The notes under the pieces: model-generated
The model's database searches: none
Seen by the model: the letters and a program-made list of their open reading frames with translations, nothing else
What the model was told of the DNA's origin: nothing
From: Tubulanus polymorphus
Taxonomy: Eukaryota; Nemertea; Palaeonemertea; Tubulaniformes; Tubulanidae
Direction of reading: 5' to 3'
Length of the DNA: 64,000 nucleotides
NCBI RefSeq assembly: GCF_964204645.1
Contig: NC_134028.1
Coordinates: 6,422,501-6,486,500 of the forward strand
In this document: piece after piece, positions 44,005-56,052 of the stretch
Position numbering within the stretch: position 1 is the stretch's first letter
Layout: each line of letters starts with the position of its first letter
Program-made: the position numbers and the translations under genes

Positions 44005-46897
44005 ATGACATCTGAAAATGTAAAGACTCTTCCCTACGGTTCACCCGAGAAAATTCAACGGTTGTTTAAACTTTTATTTGCCGGTGGTAAGATAATGCTT
44101 ATTAGATTTCCCAGACGAATAATGATGTATTTTCAAAGTTTTATATTCCATTCCATGATTGATGAAAATTATTGTATTCCCCAATTTTTCTTCCAATCAA
44201 AATTAATTTTAATTTATTACTGACTCTATGCTAAAAATGTTGATAACCTTTCTTTTAGGAATCGCTGGTATGTGCGCTAAAACTACGATAGCTCCACTAG
44301 ACAGAATAAAAATACTTCTACAAGCTCATAATCAACATTATGATCGATATGGTGAGTTCTAGGTTATCCGGCCGGTAATCCGCCGCCGGGGCTTATGATA
44401 TTGGCCTAGTTTTGTAAAAAGGATTAACTCTAATATTTATTTAGATAAACTGAATTAATGGAGAGTACTTTATAAAAGGATTTACTCCTAAGCCTTAATC
44501 AATCTTGATGAACTGAAACAGAAATTTACTCGATTTAGTTGAGTTAAACCTTTTTGTGACACGCAGACACATAAAGCAGAGGGAAAGATTACAAGAATTG
44601 GAAACCATAATGATGTTCTAATTTTGTTTAAACTTGAAGGTGTTATTTCTGCATTGAGAAATGTCGTAAAGAGAGAAGGTCTAACTGGTTTATACCGAGG
44701 AAATGGAACTCAGATGGTGCGAATATTTCCTTATGCGGCTCTACAGTTTGTTTCTTACGAAAATTACAAAAAAGTAAGAACATTTCGTTTGAAAAAAGAA
44801 TTTTCAGTGTTTGAATGTAATAAGCATATTTCTCAGCATTATTCTTGTATGTTTCTTAGCATTATGTTTTAGATTGCCCTAATTGAAAATGAATACAGGA
44901 TTTTCCAGATTTGATATCTTTGATTGACTGATCATTTCTTCTTGCAGATCTTGATGTCACAACTAAGAACATCTCATCCACACCTAGCTCAGTTAGTCGC
45001 TGGTTCTATGGCCGGTAAGGGAATTTTCCTTGCAGTAACACGCGTGCAGCAGCTTAATGTGATTATCTTCGTTTAGATATCATTAAAACATTTTCCAAAC
45101 AAAACCTCGAAATCAGCTTGGGGATATACAGGATCTATACACAATACCAAGCATGTTTCAATGCTATCTATTCTTGTGATCATCCGTATAAATTCCGACA
45201 GAGATCAGGAAAACTTTTTAGTTAAAGAATTAACATTGCTTTGCATTTGGATTTTACTATTGCTAAATCGCTACTAAAAAAAAATTCAAAAAAAATTTAA
45301 GGTACCGCCTTAAACATTTAATCATATTGTCACTTTGAAATGCCAGACGGTTTTTGATTGCCAAACTGGTAATGACTATTTGTAATTGGCAGTGAACAAG
45401 TTAGGCCTCTAATGATAATTGTTTGTTTCATTTTTGTAGGAATGACAGCAGTATTAGGAACGTATCCTTTAGATATGGTGCGAGCGAGGTTAGCATTTCA
45501 AGTGAGCGGCGAACAAGTTTACTCAGGGATAGCGGATGCATTTCAGAAAATCTGGAAAACCGAAGGAGGTTTACCGGCTCTTTACAGAGGAATTGTCCCG
45601 ACTCTAATGGGGATGGTTCCGTACGGAGGTAATTAGGTGCAGCCATAAAAGATTTTAACGTAATGTTTCTATTATTTTCTCTTCTATCGATGATTTTATC
45701 CGTACCTGGTTCCCATTTATTGCTATGTAACTCATCATAATCGTTTTGCAGGATTCTCCTTCCTCGGGTTCGAAACGATGAAACAGATTTCGCTCGGTTA
45801 TTTCCCGTTGATTCTCGGCAAACCGAATCCGAAAAATAAAAACGAACTCGTACTGAATATTCCGGCTCGCCTGCTGTGTGGAGGAATGGCTGGCGCGTTC
45901 GCGCAGACAATCTCGTGAGTACAACCTGAGTGCATGAATGAATTTATCTCACAAATATATAAACATAAGCAGGAATACGAATAATGTTTTGATTAATTAC
46001 ATTTCAATTGAAAATGTGCATATTTGAGGAGGATGGAGGATTCCCCAAGCCGTGGGATCTGTACCTGGAGGGGGATGTCCTCTTTAAAGAAAGTAACAAT
46101 TACGATTATGTAATATGATAATATGATAATCATAATTGTGACAAGATTAGAATAATGATGAGGATTGTAATGGATTGTTATAATCAAAGAGGAAAAAAGA
46201 ATAATAAAACAATAATAAAAATGATAATAATGAAAAACATAAATATTGTGTATATAGTGTATGATGATGTACGAGAGAGAATGAAATGGCAAGTTTGTAT
46301 ACGGTGAACGTTTGTTATTTTACAGGTATCCTCTTGATGTTGCTCGTAGAATGATGCAACTGTCAGTTCTATTGCCTCGGTCGGACAGATTTAGGTAAGT
46401 TACAGTTACATTTAGCTATATTGTTATTAGACAATGGAATTCATCTTAAGAAAGCAACCATGGAATCTAGTTATAACGACCTCAGATATATTGATTCATC
46501 AACTAATACAAACCTAGAATTTTGTCCGGAATGATTTAATTTTCATGTTGGAACAACAAACAATCACTTATAATGACCAGATTTTCTGGTCTCCTGAAGT
46601 TCGTTGTAACGAGGTTCTGCCGTGAGATATTGATTTTTTTGTGATCAGTTTTTTTATTGAAATTGCGGTCAAAGTTTCGCTATAGAATGAAGCAAAATCT
46701 CTCATTGTCAAATCATCAATTTCAGTAATTGGTTTCAAGTATTGAAAGACGTGTTTCGTGAACACGGAATCTCGCGAGGACTGTACCGAGGAATGAGTAT
46801 CAATTATCTGCGAGTGTCGCCGATGATCGCTGTATCGTTCACGACGTACGAAACTATGAAACAATTTCTGAGTTTAGACACGGGAATCGACAGTTGA
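44005..46897 (+). CDS. SLC25A16: Mitochondrial carrier, SLC25A16 type (Graves disease carrier / Leu5-like)
   Basis: This is an inner-membrane solute carrier. The family is linked to CoA or its precursors (yeast Leu5). Eight exons give 322 aa: 44005-44086, 44259-44351, 44640-44773, 44948-45014, 45440-45628, 45752-45914, 46326-46394, 46726-46897. All phases agree. The three ~100-residue carrier repeats each carry the signature Px[DE]xx[KR]: PLDRIK (residues 40-45), PLDMVR (135-140) and PLDVAR (245-250). The order GLYRGNGTQMVRIFPYAA, SMAGMTAVLGTYPLDMVR and GMAGAFAQTISYPLDVARR follows vertebrate SLC25A16 closely (332 aa in human). The C-terminus reads SFTTYETMKQFLSL. Confidence 0.95.
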
Positions 46898-48024
46898 CCG
46901 ACGTGACTTACTGTAGACACGATGCGAGCGCGCGTTCAACTCTTTCAAAAAAAGCATGTTTGTGATATACGGGTACACAACGTCGAAACGGTCGTGACGA
47001 ATGTGAAATTATCGAAACATTCCTCGCAGGTTTTTGGTAGTAGAAACTAATACTACGTGTATTTGCTACTTAATGTTGATCATGTCTGCACGTTGCTTTT
47101 GTCTCTGTATCTTTCGTAGATGAGAGAGCTCAACATCCGCAAATCCGCAGAGTAAAACTTAGTCTACTGTATTTCTCTGGCTCATTCTCAGTATTTACTT
47201 GATTTACGAACAGTCAGTCTCATTGAGTGCCAATTGAAATTTTACGTCGATATTACCGCAAATCATAGTCATAAGTGAACTAGTGAATGATTTGAATATT
47301 CTGTTAGTTCTAGGGAATAGGGTTAGGGGTACATTTTAAGCCTATGCCAAATAGTTATTTGAAATTGATTGTCATATGTTTGAAGTAAAAAAAGGTCGAT
47401 GCATCTATTAGTTTTAACATTGGTCTTCCATACATAACCTTCCATACTTTTTGGTATAGTGGACCCCATTAAATTGAAATAATTTTGAACTTCATCCGGT
47501 TTATGAGAAATTCTGATTTTATCAATATTGCAAAGTAGTTTCATTTTGTCTGGCGGTTTTTGTTTTATTGATGGATGCGTTGTTTTACGGTGTGCAATAT
47601 ACTGTCTCCCTTTATGTTCGATATGTTCAATAACTAATAGTTTTTTATTCGTAGGAAAAAATCAGTGTGAAATTAATGAGTATTAATTAAGAATACGATA
47701 ATGTTTTAATTGATCATGATGTCATGAATAAAACCAATTTTCAGAAAAAGAAACGTTATTTCTGTTGCTTCGTTTTCATTTGAAAGTTGTAATTTCCTGA
47801 GGTTTGTAGGGGCCTCCGTTGCTTTATCCTATATTAACCTCTGAATCCTAAGATTGATTCTCTTTGAAAACTGAAGGGGGATGGACACTTGTAGGGAATA
47901 TGTTGAAAGTTTCATCCAGAGTTTGGTTGAATTTGTCTAACAGACGTTTTGGACAAACAACACGCCCAAAACAGTTTTCGGGCAGGGTGTTTTCAAAGGT
48001 ATATGCATTTTTTCAAGTTTCATC

Positions 48025-48250
48025 TCCACTGTGGCCACTTACATGGAAAACCCAGGGGATCAGAGGGATCTAGAAAAAATTAGGGAAAATTGCAAAAAAC
48101 CTGGAAAATCTCAGGAAATTTGGATATTCTATTGACCACGTGTTTCTTTTTATCAGTACATGATTCAATGAAAAATCAATGAATTGTAACATTGTTAACC
48201 TAAAATTCCTTTGGAAACTCAGGGAATTAGTTAATTGGCGGATAGTGCTA
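48025..48250. mobile_element. Degenerate hAT-like MITE (GTGGCCACTTAC)
   Basis: It starts near ccactgtggccacttacatg and runs to about gcggatagtgctactctg. The block ccacgtgtttc..atcagtacatgattc matches the 31152 element in inverse. The termini are poorly preserved. Confidence 0.5.
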
Positions 48251-48485
48251 CTCTGATCTCTCGACCACGCAGAAAATCCTACTACAAAGATGACTTAAAG
48301 CCTGTACAATATAGGAATATTAACATATTTCCGTCTCTTTTTATAGTGGATTTTCTGCATATATATTCGTCTTCGGAAATTGTGTATTATCTCGACAATT
48401 CCGTCCTGCAGTTGAATTTGTCTAACAGTCGTTTCTGGGCAATAAAGCATCCGAACAGTTCATAAAACAGTTTGTCGGACGGGGT

Positions 48486-48601
48486 CCAGTTTCACAAAAC
48501 GGAGGATTAACCCCTAACCAATTTAAGTTAAACTGAATAAATGAAGATTTCTATTCGATTTAGAAGTTAAACGTTTTTTTTTGTGAAACTGGCTCCGGGG
48601 A
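48486..48601. mobile_element. Short palindromic MITE (ccagtttcacaaaa / ttttgtgaaactgg)
   Basis: The start gtccagtttcacaaaacgga is inverted at the end as ttttttttgtgaaactggct. Between them is a ttaacccc/ttaagttaaact core. It is one of at least five elements of this type in the window. Confidence 0.6.
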
Positions 48602-49427
48602 GTTAAGGATATGCGATGGAAAAAAAATAAAATCCATTCAACCTGGTTGCTGGGTGAGTGTTAAATAATCCGAAAACATAAGATAAACGGGCCCGGTTTT
48701 ATAGACAGGTATTAACTTTTAACCCTGGGGCTAAATCAATTGAAAATGCATTGAGTTAACCCCCATGTTAAAGATACCAGGGTACGTTTGCATCGCATGA
48801 TATTTATTTACAAACCACTCGTTTTTTAGCTACAGAACCAGCAGTAACAAGTAATATGGGCACTAACAAGGTCAAGGGTTTTTTCCACTGAAAATCAATT
48901 ATGGATGCCAAACAAACTGTGTAAACTTACCAGAAACTAATTACTTAACAAAAAAAGGAAAATTTAATATCAGAAAAAACGATTATAACCCTTGAACACG
49001 ATATTGTTTATACAGTAGCATGACGACACAACCACAATCTCGTTTAGAGATCAATATCAAAAATAATGCAGCTACGTGGAAATAGTTGAATGGTTTATGA
49101 ATAATCAAGATGCCAGTGCCTTTTGCCGGGTAGAGATTGAAATAAGCAACTCCCAATAGACCATTGACTATTAAAACTGAACCAAAAACCGTGGAATCTG
49201 GCCTCCGAGTTAGACTCTAATCACTGTTAAACGTTTTTCACTGTCAAATCAAACGTAAGGAGACCTAGGGTAACCTATGTTAAGCCATGCAGGACGAATC
49301 ATTTAATGCATCACACGGATTAATACTTCAACTAACTTCGAATAAGATGAGAAATATTTGACATATTTGTTCAAGATGATATATGGAATAACAAACTGTA
49401 GTTTTTTCAATTTTGTGCGTGGACGTC

Positions 49428-49511
49428 TTAAATGGACAGCCGCAGTGAGTTCGCCTCCGACTCGATCGTCTGCACCGTCGAATCCCATAGTTGACTCGTG
49501 TTGTTCGGCAT
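49428..49511 (-). other. Short coding-like segment (27 codons), unassigned
   Basis: ATG at 49511 to TAA at 49428 reads MPNNTSQLWDSTVQTIESEA and ends RLSI. It is more GC-rich than its surroundings, with varied codons and no low complexity, so it resembles a terminal exon. No convincing acceptor precedes it. It could be an alternative 3' exon of the CACNG-type gene (whose normal last exon ends 600 bp upstream), a micropeptide, or chance. Confidence 0.25.
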
Positions 49512-50109
49512 AAAAACCAGTATAGCGGGATTTAGATTTAAAATAATTTCCAATTTATTTTAGTTAAAAGCAGCAACCCGACCATTGCAGTTACTGTAAA
49601 AGTACAAAATATGAAAGCGCCGTCGTAATATTTGCAGCGGAATAATGTTTGGTATATATTTACAAACGTAGTTGCACGATAGCCCATCGAAACGTGACAG
49701 CCGATGAGGTATAAAGTTCGAATCCTTGGATCGGTTGCACATCAGTTATGACTTAGATTTAATTAAGACAGTCTAAGACCATCTTAGGTCTCTAGCCAAT
49801 CTAGCAGCTTAAGACTATACAGGCACTTTTGGACTTGAATGTGCAACTGCGGGTTCTGGTGGGTGACTTCCCTGGTCTCTACAGTAATCAAAAAGGAAAA
49901 CTAACTAATTGATAAAGTCCCGAGTGGCGATCAGCGAATTGAGAAAGAAAAAAGATCATCGAAACGTTTGAATGGAAAATCTGACATCCCCGCTCTGACG
50001 CAAGCTCGCAATCGAGCTAGGTTTCTGTCTCGATAGTCTTTGCGGTGCGAGCATCGTCACATACATCTCAAATCTATCAATCCTTACGTCGAGGTGCAAC
50101 GCATAAGCT

Positions 50110-53100
50110 TCACATGGAACAAAGTTGTCTGTACTTAGAAGGGTAATTCATCATAATTTGCGTCATTTTCTGAGTTACCCACAGTATCAATGCACCGTTT
50201 ATCAACTGTAATATCACGACTGCCCAACACAAGTAACACGACCAGGACAGCGAAATAAGCTTCACCTTCACGAGTTCTGATGCGATAGTTTGTGATAGCA
50301 CTTCGTCGTATTCAGAAAACGAAGACACATTTAGGTGCATCAGAATTGCCGTAAACACGCAATAAACACCTGAAATTAATAAGATATCCATTCAAGAATC
50401 ATATACATCATTTTGTGGAAATTTCACGTTACAAAGGAATTTCATGGTACGTATTGTACAGTTCTTGCAATGAGACAATGGATGATGTCCATCATACCAT
50501 GGCCTCTAATACGTTTAAGAGTCCACGATTCTACTAAACGTAAACATTATAATCGTTCCCATATGATCTCGGAATATTCCTTGAAGACTTTTCGAAAATC
50601 TCGGAAAAAGACACGCTTTCGAAGACGATGGTCTTGGTTTCCAAACTATTTCAAGATAATTTCTCGATGAATATCATGCAGTTTAAAACGAATTTGAAAA
50701 AGACTTTCAAATGATTAATTTTTTATGGAAACATTGATGATATGCAAAATCTATGAAACCGGATATAGGCTTAATATAACGTCAGGATTAGATCGTGCTT
50801 TGTTGAATTGTGGTATGAGGGTTTGATGCGATGTCAGCAGCTTTACGCCTGTGTGCTTATGTGTACTTTTTTCGTGTGGAAAAATATCGGAAACCTTGTC
50901 GATTTTTGTGTTAGAAAACATTTACGACTCGCTGAATAGCGTCGTATTCAAAACTACGGGTGGTGAAGTGACAGATTTTCACAATTTTACGCATCAAGTA
51001 TATTAGGCCTATAATCCACACATGTGCTGCAATCTTAGAAAATCATCCTTATATTATCATAGTATCTACGGTAGTTAGAGTTGCCAAAAACTCGTTGAAA
51101 TCCTTTAACATTGATATTCATAGTATATGAAATCTGTGTAGTTATCTTTAACAATATTTAGAATTTTGATGTTGGAGAAAGTGGGAAAGGTTATATGTTT
51201 ACGTGTGAAGAATCCGCACGCGAATACGCCGACTGAATTTCATTGTCAACGAGTTCTTAATTTTGAAGGAAAAGTAATAAATTTGATCAGGAAATAATGA
51301 GACTTTTGTAGGAACGGATATTATACGCTTCTTTTATGGTATCCGTGCGTCTAAAATCAATACGCGTCTGATCTGCACGGCTTCGCCGCGAGGAGTGTCT
51401 TTTAACGACTGTTTCGTGAAAAATTGTGTGAAAAATTGTCTTATCAAAATTGTCTTATCAATCTACATTAAGTATATCATCTTTGTGCGGGAGACTTTTA
51501 TTACGTGTTGTTTTATGGCATCAGTCTGTAAGAAGACGGTAAACACCGGACGACACAACGGTCTATCGATAATTGAGTCATAAAACCTAGCATCAGCAGG
51601 TGCTTGCAGATCACTCATAATGTCAGGAATAAAGACCGTGGAAATGCGTTTTAGTAACGTATTTCATATCAGGCAGTCACTAGCAGGATTCTGGCTTAGT
51701 GTTATGACCGCATATTTTCTATGATGAGCCTTTCCCATCTAAAACATGATGTCTATCTTACCAGTTGCCCTGCCCATTCCATATTCTGTATTCTGAGCAA
51801 GCCCGTGTCGAGTGGGAATTCGGAGGTAGCAAACGAACCCCCTCGAACTTTTCAAGTGCCGTTCGAAAAGTCAGTGTCAAAAAATTCGGGCCAAGATTTT
51901 CGAAATTTCGATACAATTTTCATGTTTTTTTCAATGAAAAGTAATCCATTCTCAAATGATTTATTCACCAGATGTTTAAGATATGTCCTTTTTCAATAGG
52001 AAAGTGCCCGTTTTCACGGTGAAAAAGTACGCTTTATCTTGAAAAACAACTGCCCTAAAAAAAGCTCGGCACGAAGCTACTGTTGATGAAAGCTCGCTTG
52101 GGAACATGGGGAATTTCTACATCACAGATATCCATGCTAATCCAATACTAATAAAATACTAATTTCGGGTTCTTTTGCGTGTCATGGTTCGAGCTCTTCA
52201 TGAGTCCTGTGTGCCACAGACCCTTACCTGCCGCGAGTCCACAGACACCAGATATCATCATTGATACAGCCTGTTGTCTGATCATACCAAATATACACAA
52301 ACTCGTCGATATCACCGAAGCTGCTAATGCGACAATCGCACATACCTCTGCCGACCTCACTAACTCAAATTCCCAAGCTGAAATTAATTGAAAAAAGATG
52401 ATAGTTGATTGAAAATCCCACTGAGCCAGGAATAATCGGCGGAAGAACCAATTCGTAAATTAAAAGAGGAGGTCTTATTCAAACACGAAACAAATATTTT
52501 TACTCCAAAGCTGAGGGTTCCAATTATCAGGAATGCATTACCTGTGCCAGACTTCTTGAAGTATTTTACAGTGATGCCAAAATAATGAAGGCACCTAGTC
52601 GGTCTATTTATATTCAAACTGGCGCGATACTTATCTAAAAAAAGAAACAAGCCAAACGAATTAATAATTGATGCGTAGTTGGTACACATAGAGAAGCTGA
52701 TATCCTATCTGTTTACCGATTTACCGTGGAAAAAGCCCTCAAATGTATCGGTAGAGTAGTCACTCTCTGGCGTGGAGAACCGGTGATAAGTGTGAAACCC
52801 ACTATTTACAAACAAAATGCAAAGGATTAAAAACGAGTTTTGTTTATCAAGAATTAAAACCAAAATTCACGACGGCGTTTCGAACTCTCGCTAGAGATAC
52901 CAGTGATCATCACACAGCTGACGATGATCTTTAGCGACAGTTCGAAACGTCGCCATATATTTTGATTCCAATTTTTTATGAATAGAATTCGTTTTTAATC
53001 TTTGAATTTTGTATTTAGTGAGTTTTACATCCTTATGTGCACGGCATGTATAGGGCGACACTCATGGGCATTGCAGTTCACGCGTCGCGACTATCAACTC

Positions 53101-56052
53101 ATTATGGATTCAACTACCGCCGATTGTAACGGGCAATTAAAACTCCGTATAAGAGCATTTAACGGACGCGTTAATTAGAAATACGAAGCATATTAGATTA
53201 CTTTTATTACCGGCTAATTCAAATGAGTTTCGTCATATAGTTTCGGCGTTGTGTACATTGTTCGCAATATGACACGATTTATGTTTGGATCTATTAAAAT
53301 TCGTCGTTAGATCGGGTGTAAAAATGGGAGTAATTATCGAGACATTTTTGTAAGTAAGTGCTACCGTCTAGGCTTTAATTGTCTAAAACGGGGCACATTG
53401 AAGCGGTTCTATTTCTTTTCCGCGTTTATCGGGAAACTCTCATGTATAGTGTAGTTCATCCCGAATAGAACATGATACATTTTCACCGGGAACGTATTTT
53501 CAAAACAAGGTTCTACGTTCATTTCATATTTGATTATCATATAGCGTATTGTATCGGTGTCCGAGAAAGAAAGATATACTGACATCTTATGAATATTCGA
53601 AACAATATACCAATCGTGATATCTAGGACGATTAACAAATAAATGAATCCATTCTCACAATTTCACCGAATTAACATGTTTTTTTTTATCTTGAATTGGG
53701 ATTGACACTGTTACATATCTAATTGGTATAGATTTCGTTTGATTTTTTGATTTGGTGGCCGGGAGCGAAACAGGGGGTTTGATTTTGAAATCGGAAATCG
53801 AAGTACAGATATGATAGCTGTGTGATCGGGGTCAAAATTAAATAATAAATTACTAATTGGGAAATTCTGACTGAATTAACATGTTTGCACGTAGTGTCTT
53901 CCAATCGTCCCAGAAAACATGCATTGATAAGGAAATGTGAGGTGAAATAGTTACCCAATACAGTTACAACTGTCCAGGACAATGATGTATGTATCAGGTT
54001 GATAGTAGTGTATTGATTCTCGGTTATGATACTCAAGTACTCGATAATTCTTATTCCAGCAATTGAAAGCAGTTGATTAGTGCTTACGAACGTGCACCTG
54101 TACATTCTCGGGAGACTTATCAGTAATTTGATTGTTCTCAGCAACGGTCCACCAATTAAACCGAGTATTGAACAACGCGAATAACTGAATGGCGACAGTC
54201 AAATTTATCTGCAAGACGATGCCCCCGAGTCCCGTATGATATATAATCGGGAATCGAACCCAGTTCAGTCGATATGTTCTGGGAGAGAAGGCAAAGAGAT
54301 ATGATGCGACATTTTGACGAATTTATCTAAGTCGGGGATAGCAAACGAACCTCCTAAAAGTGCCCTTCGAAAAGTCAGTGTCAAAAGATTTTGGTCGAGA
54401 TTTTTCGAAATTTGGATACAATTTTTTGGACAGGTCAAATTACTGCGTGTGAATTGCAACTGGTTCCGGAAGTGACTCACTTTAGTAGCATTTTAAAGTA
54501 TCGAGTGAGCGGTTTGCGCGTGAATGCGTTCTCTAATTAGGTGCGGGCCAAATTTGACTCGGGCCTGATCCATGCCAATCTGGCCCGGGCAGAAATCTGC
54601 TCTCTCCGCGTGGTCATGGCCTGAGCGATGAGTAGTTTTTTTCGTGTGAATTATAGTAAGGAAAAACCCGGTGAAGCGTTATTCGCCTTTACGCGTTATA
54701 TCCATACGGAAACACCTTTCAAACAAACCTTATCTAAACCACTAGACTTAAATCGTAATCCGATGTTTGCGTGGATAACGCATTAAATGCTGTTAGTCGG
54801 TGTGATCAAATATTTATTCTGATTGTTCCAACGGTGAAAAATTTATCATATCGTGGACGAAATTTCAATTTGCTGAACCTGACGGGAGCAATAAAATACG
54901 CATCTTATTAGTGTTTGATGTGTGAATGTCATCAATTGCGTCACTATCGGTGTTTCATTAAGTTCTGTAAAATATATAACAGTTTTGGGAAATTGCATGG
55001 AATTTATACGAATCACTATAGCTTTAAGAATACTGAATTCCACATTCAGTCATGTTTTCTATACTTAAAAGCCGCGATCACACGGCGACGATTTGGTTCG
55101 GGCCAAGTTTGGCCCGCGTCTAATTAGAGAGGGCGTTCACACATAAACCACTTGATACTAACAAGCAAAGCGAGTCACTTCCGGAACCAGTTGCAATTCA
55201 AACGAGGCCTAAATTGGCACGAGCCAAAGGTAGCCTCCTGATAGTGGCTTTGGAACCATCATTTTAGAGTCGGCGAAACATATTATGACCGAATCAACCG
55301 TTTCGCCTTTCGGGATACACGATCAGTCTGTTTTCGCAATCAGACCCATGTTCGTGAGATATATATGTGGGTGGGGTTCATGTTCAATTTAGCTAGAACA
55401 AAGCGGGCGTCTTGGGCGCACTAGTCAATAAGAATTCATGCTAAATGAAAAGAAAATGTTATGGACTCGAGCGATGTTCGCTGATATCGATCCATGGACT
55501 CTAACATGATATAACAAAGGTCTACGTATGGAAAAAATTTTTAAACATGTATTATGTAGTAATAGTTGTAAGTGTAACGTTTCTGTTTGATATTTCCTTT
55601 TGAATTGAAAATGAGCGGATCTAATTTTTTTTTTTAGATGGGTGGGGTTCATTCGAGCGCTTCGAATAAACACCGAAAGTCTGCATGGGCTATATATAAA
55701 TGTTTTGCAACTCTGATGTGGTCATGGGATGGTGACCATCAAAAAATATATGATTAGAGCACTTACCTCCGATACTGTCACATACCCTCCACAATCCACC
55801 GTTCTCCCACAGGGGGAACGTCAATTGCGACGTTTCATTAGGGGATTTGAACCTGATTGTAAAGTAACCGTGCTCGGAACCCGGTTCTATTTTCACTAAG
55901 TCGTAAGTCCGTCGGTTCGGCTGATCGATAACGTTTAAATTGTATTTCAACATCCTCCAATTGTCGCTCAAAAGGGCTGTAAATAACAAAGTCGTACTAA
56001 CGAGGCCCAGAGGAACTGGTAGATAATACTCGGTATTTAACGCCAACGACAT
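50110..56052 (-). CDS. Voltage-dependent calcium channel gamma subunit-like protein (claudin superfamily, gamma-1/6-like)
   Basis: Four exons give 262 aa: 55767-56052, 52542-52634, 52228-52377, 50110-50369. Every junction is phase 1, as in the four-exon vertebrate CACNG genes. TM1 spans about residues 11-29. The long first extracellular loop has an N-glycosylation site (Asn72-Glu-Thr) and the claudin/gamma signature G-L-W-R-V-C (86-91), with a partner Cys110 in exon 2. TM2 is at about residues 136-154 and TM3 at about 161-182. TM4 starts after S-W-S-C-Y-L-C-W and is followed by a short basic tail ending LCSM. The tail lacks the TTPV PDZ ligand of type I TARPs, so a gamma-1/6-like channel subunit fits better than a stargazin-type AMPA-receptor partner. 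Exon 2 was found by phase and by the missing cysteine. Confidence 0.85.
51805..51925 (+). repeat. Direct repeat copy A, CACNG-type intron 3
   Basis: It shares tagcaaacgaacc, cgaaaagtcagtgtcaaaa and cgaaatttcgatacaatttt with 54331-54426 in the same orientation. Its class is unknown. Confidence 0.7.
52789..53032. repeat. 244-bp imperfect hairpin (foldback) in CACNG-type intron 1
   Basis: Two ~105-bp inverted arms carry gattaaaaacgag, gaattaaaaccaaaattc and gacggcgtttcgaac on the left, with their inverses on the right. The short spacer includes gatcatcacacagctgacgatgatc, itself palindromic. It is probably a non-autonomous foldback element. Transcribed in either direction it would form a long RNA stem. 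Confidence 0.75.
54331..54426 (+). repeat. Direct repeat copy B, CACNG-type intron 1
   Basis: This is the partner of 51805-51925 and sits directly beside the MITE fragment at 54430-54625. Confidence 0.65.
54430..54625. mobile_element. MITE of the AAAAGCCGCGATCACA family, inverted copy
   Basis: It shares gaattgcaactggttccgga, cgttctctaattag and gggccaaatttg with 55067-55235, in inverse order. The outer ends are eroded (cgcgtggtcatggcc). Confidence 0.6.
55067..55235. mobile_element. MITE of the AAAAGCCGCGATCACA family
   Basis: The left end aaaagccgcgatcacacgg matches the 27312 element. The interior has gttcgggccaagtttggccc and tctaattagagag. The right end is lost. Confidence 0.65.

Larger units (their letters stand above)
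46898..50109. other. Convergent 3' region between SLC25A16 and the CACNG-type gene
   Basis: It contains the SLC25A16 3' UTR (AATAAA at 47727-47732) and several short repeats: a CAGGGTGGCCACTT-type MITE at about 48025-48250, a palindromic element at 48486-48601 and a relative at 48683-48800. A short coding-like minus-strand segment lies at 49428-49511. The rema ining open frames are not recognised. Confidence 0.45.

Noticed and set aside
50413-50670. 85-codon plus-strand frame rich in Arg/Trp
   Set aside because: It lies antisense in intron 3 of the CACNG-type gene, has no splice or domain support and is of chance length.
53719-54144. 141-codon minus-strand frame in the CACNG-type intron 1
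   Set aside because: It is AT-rich and leucine/isoleucine/tyrosine-heavy, with no recognisable motif and no splice context that joins a neighbour.
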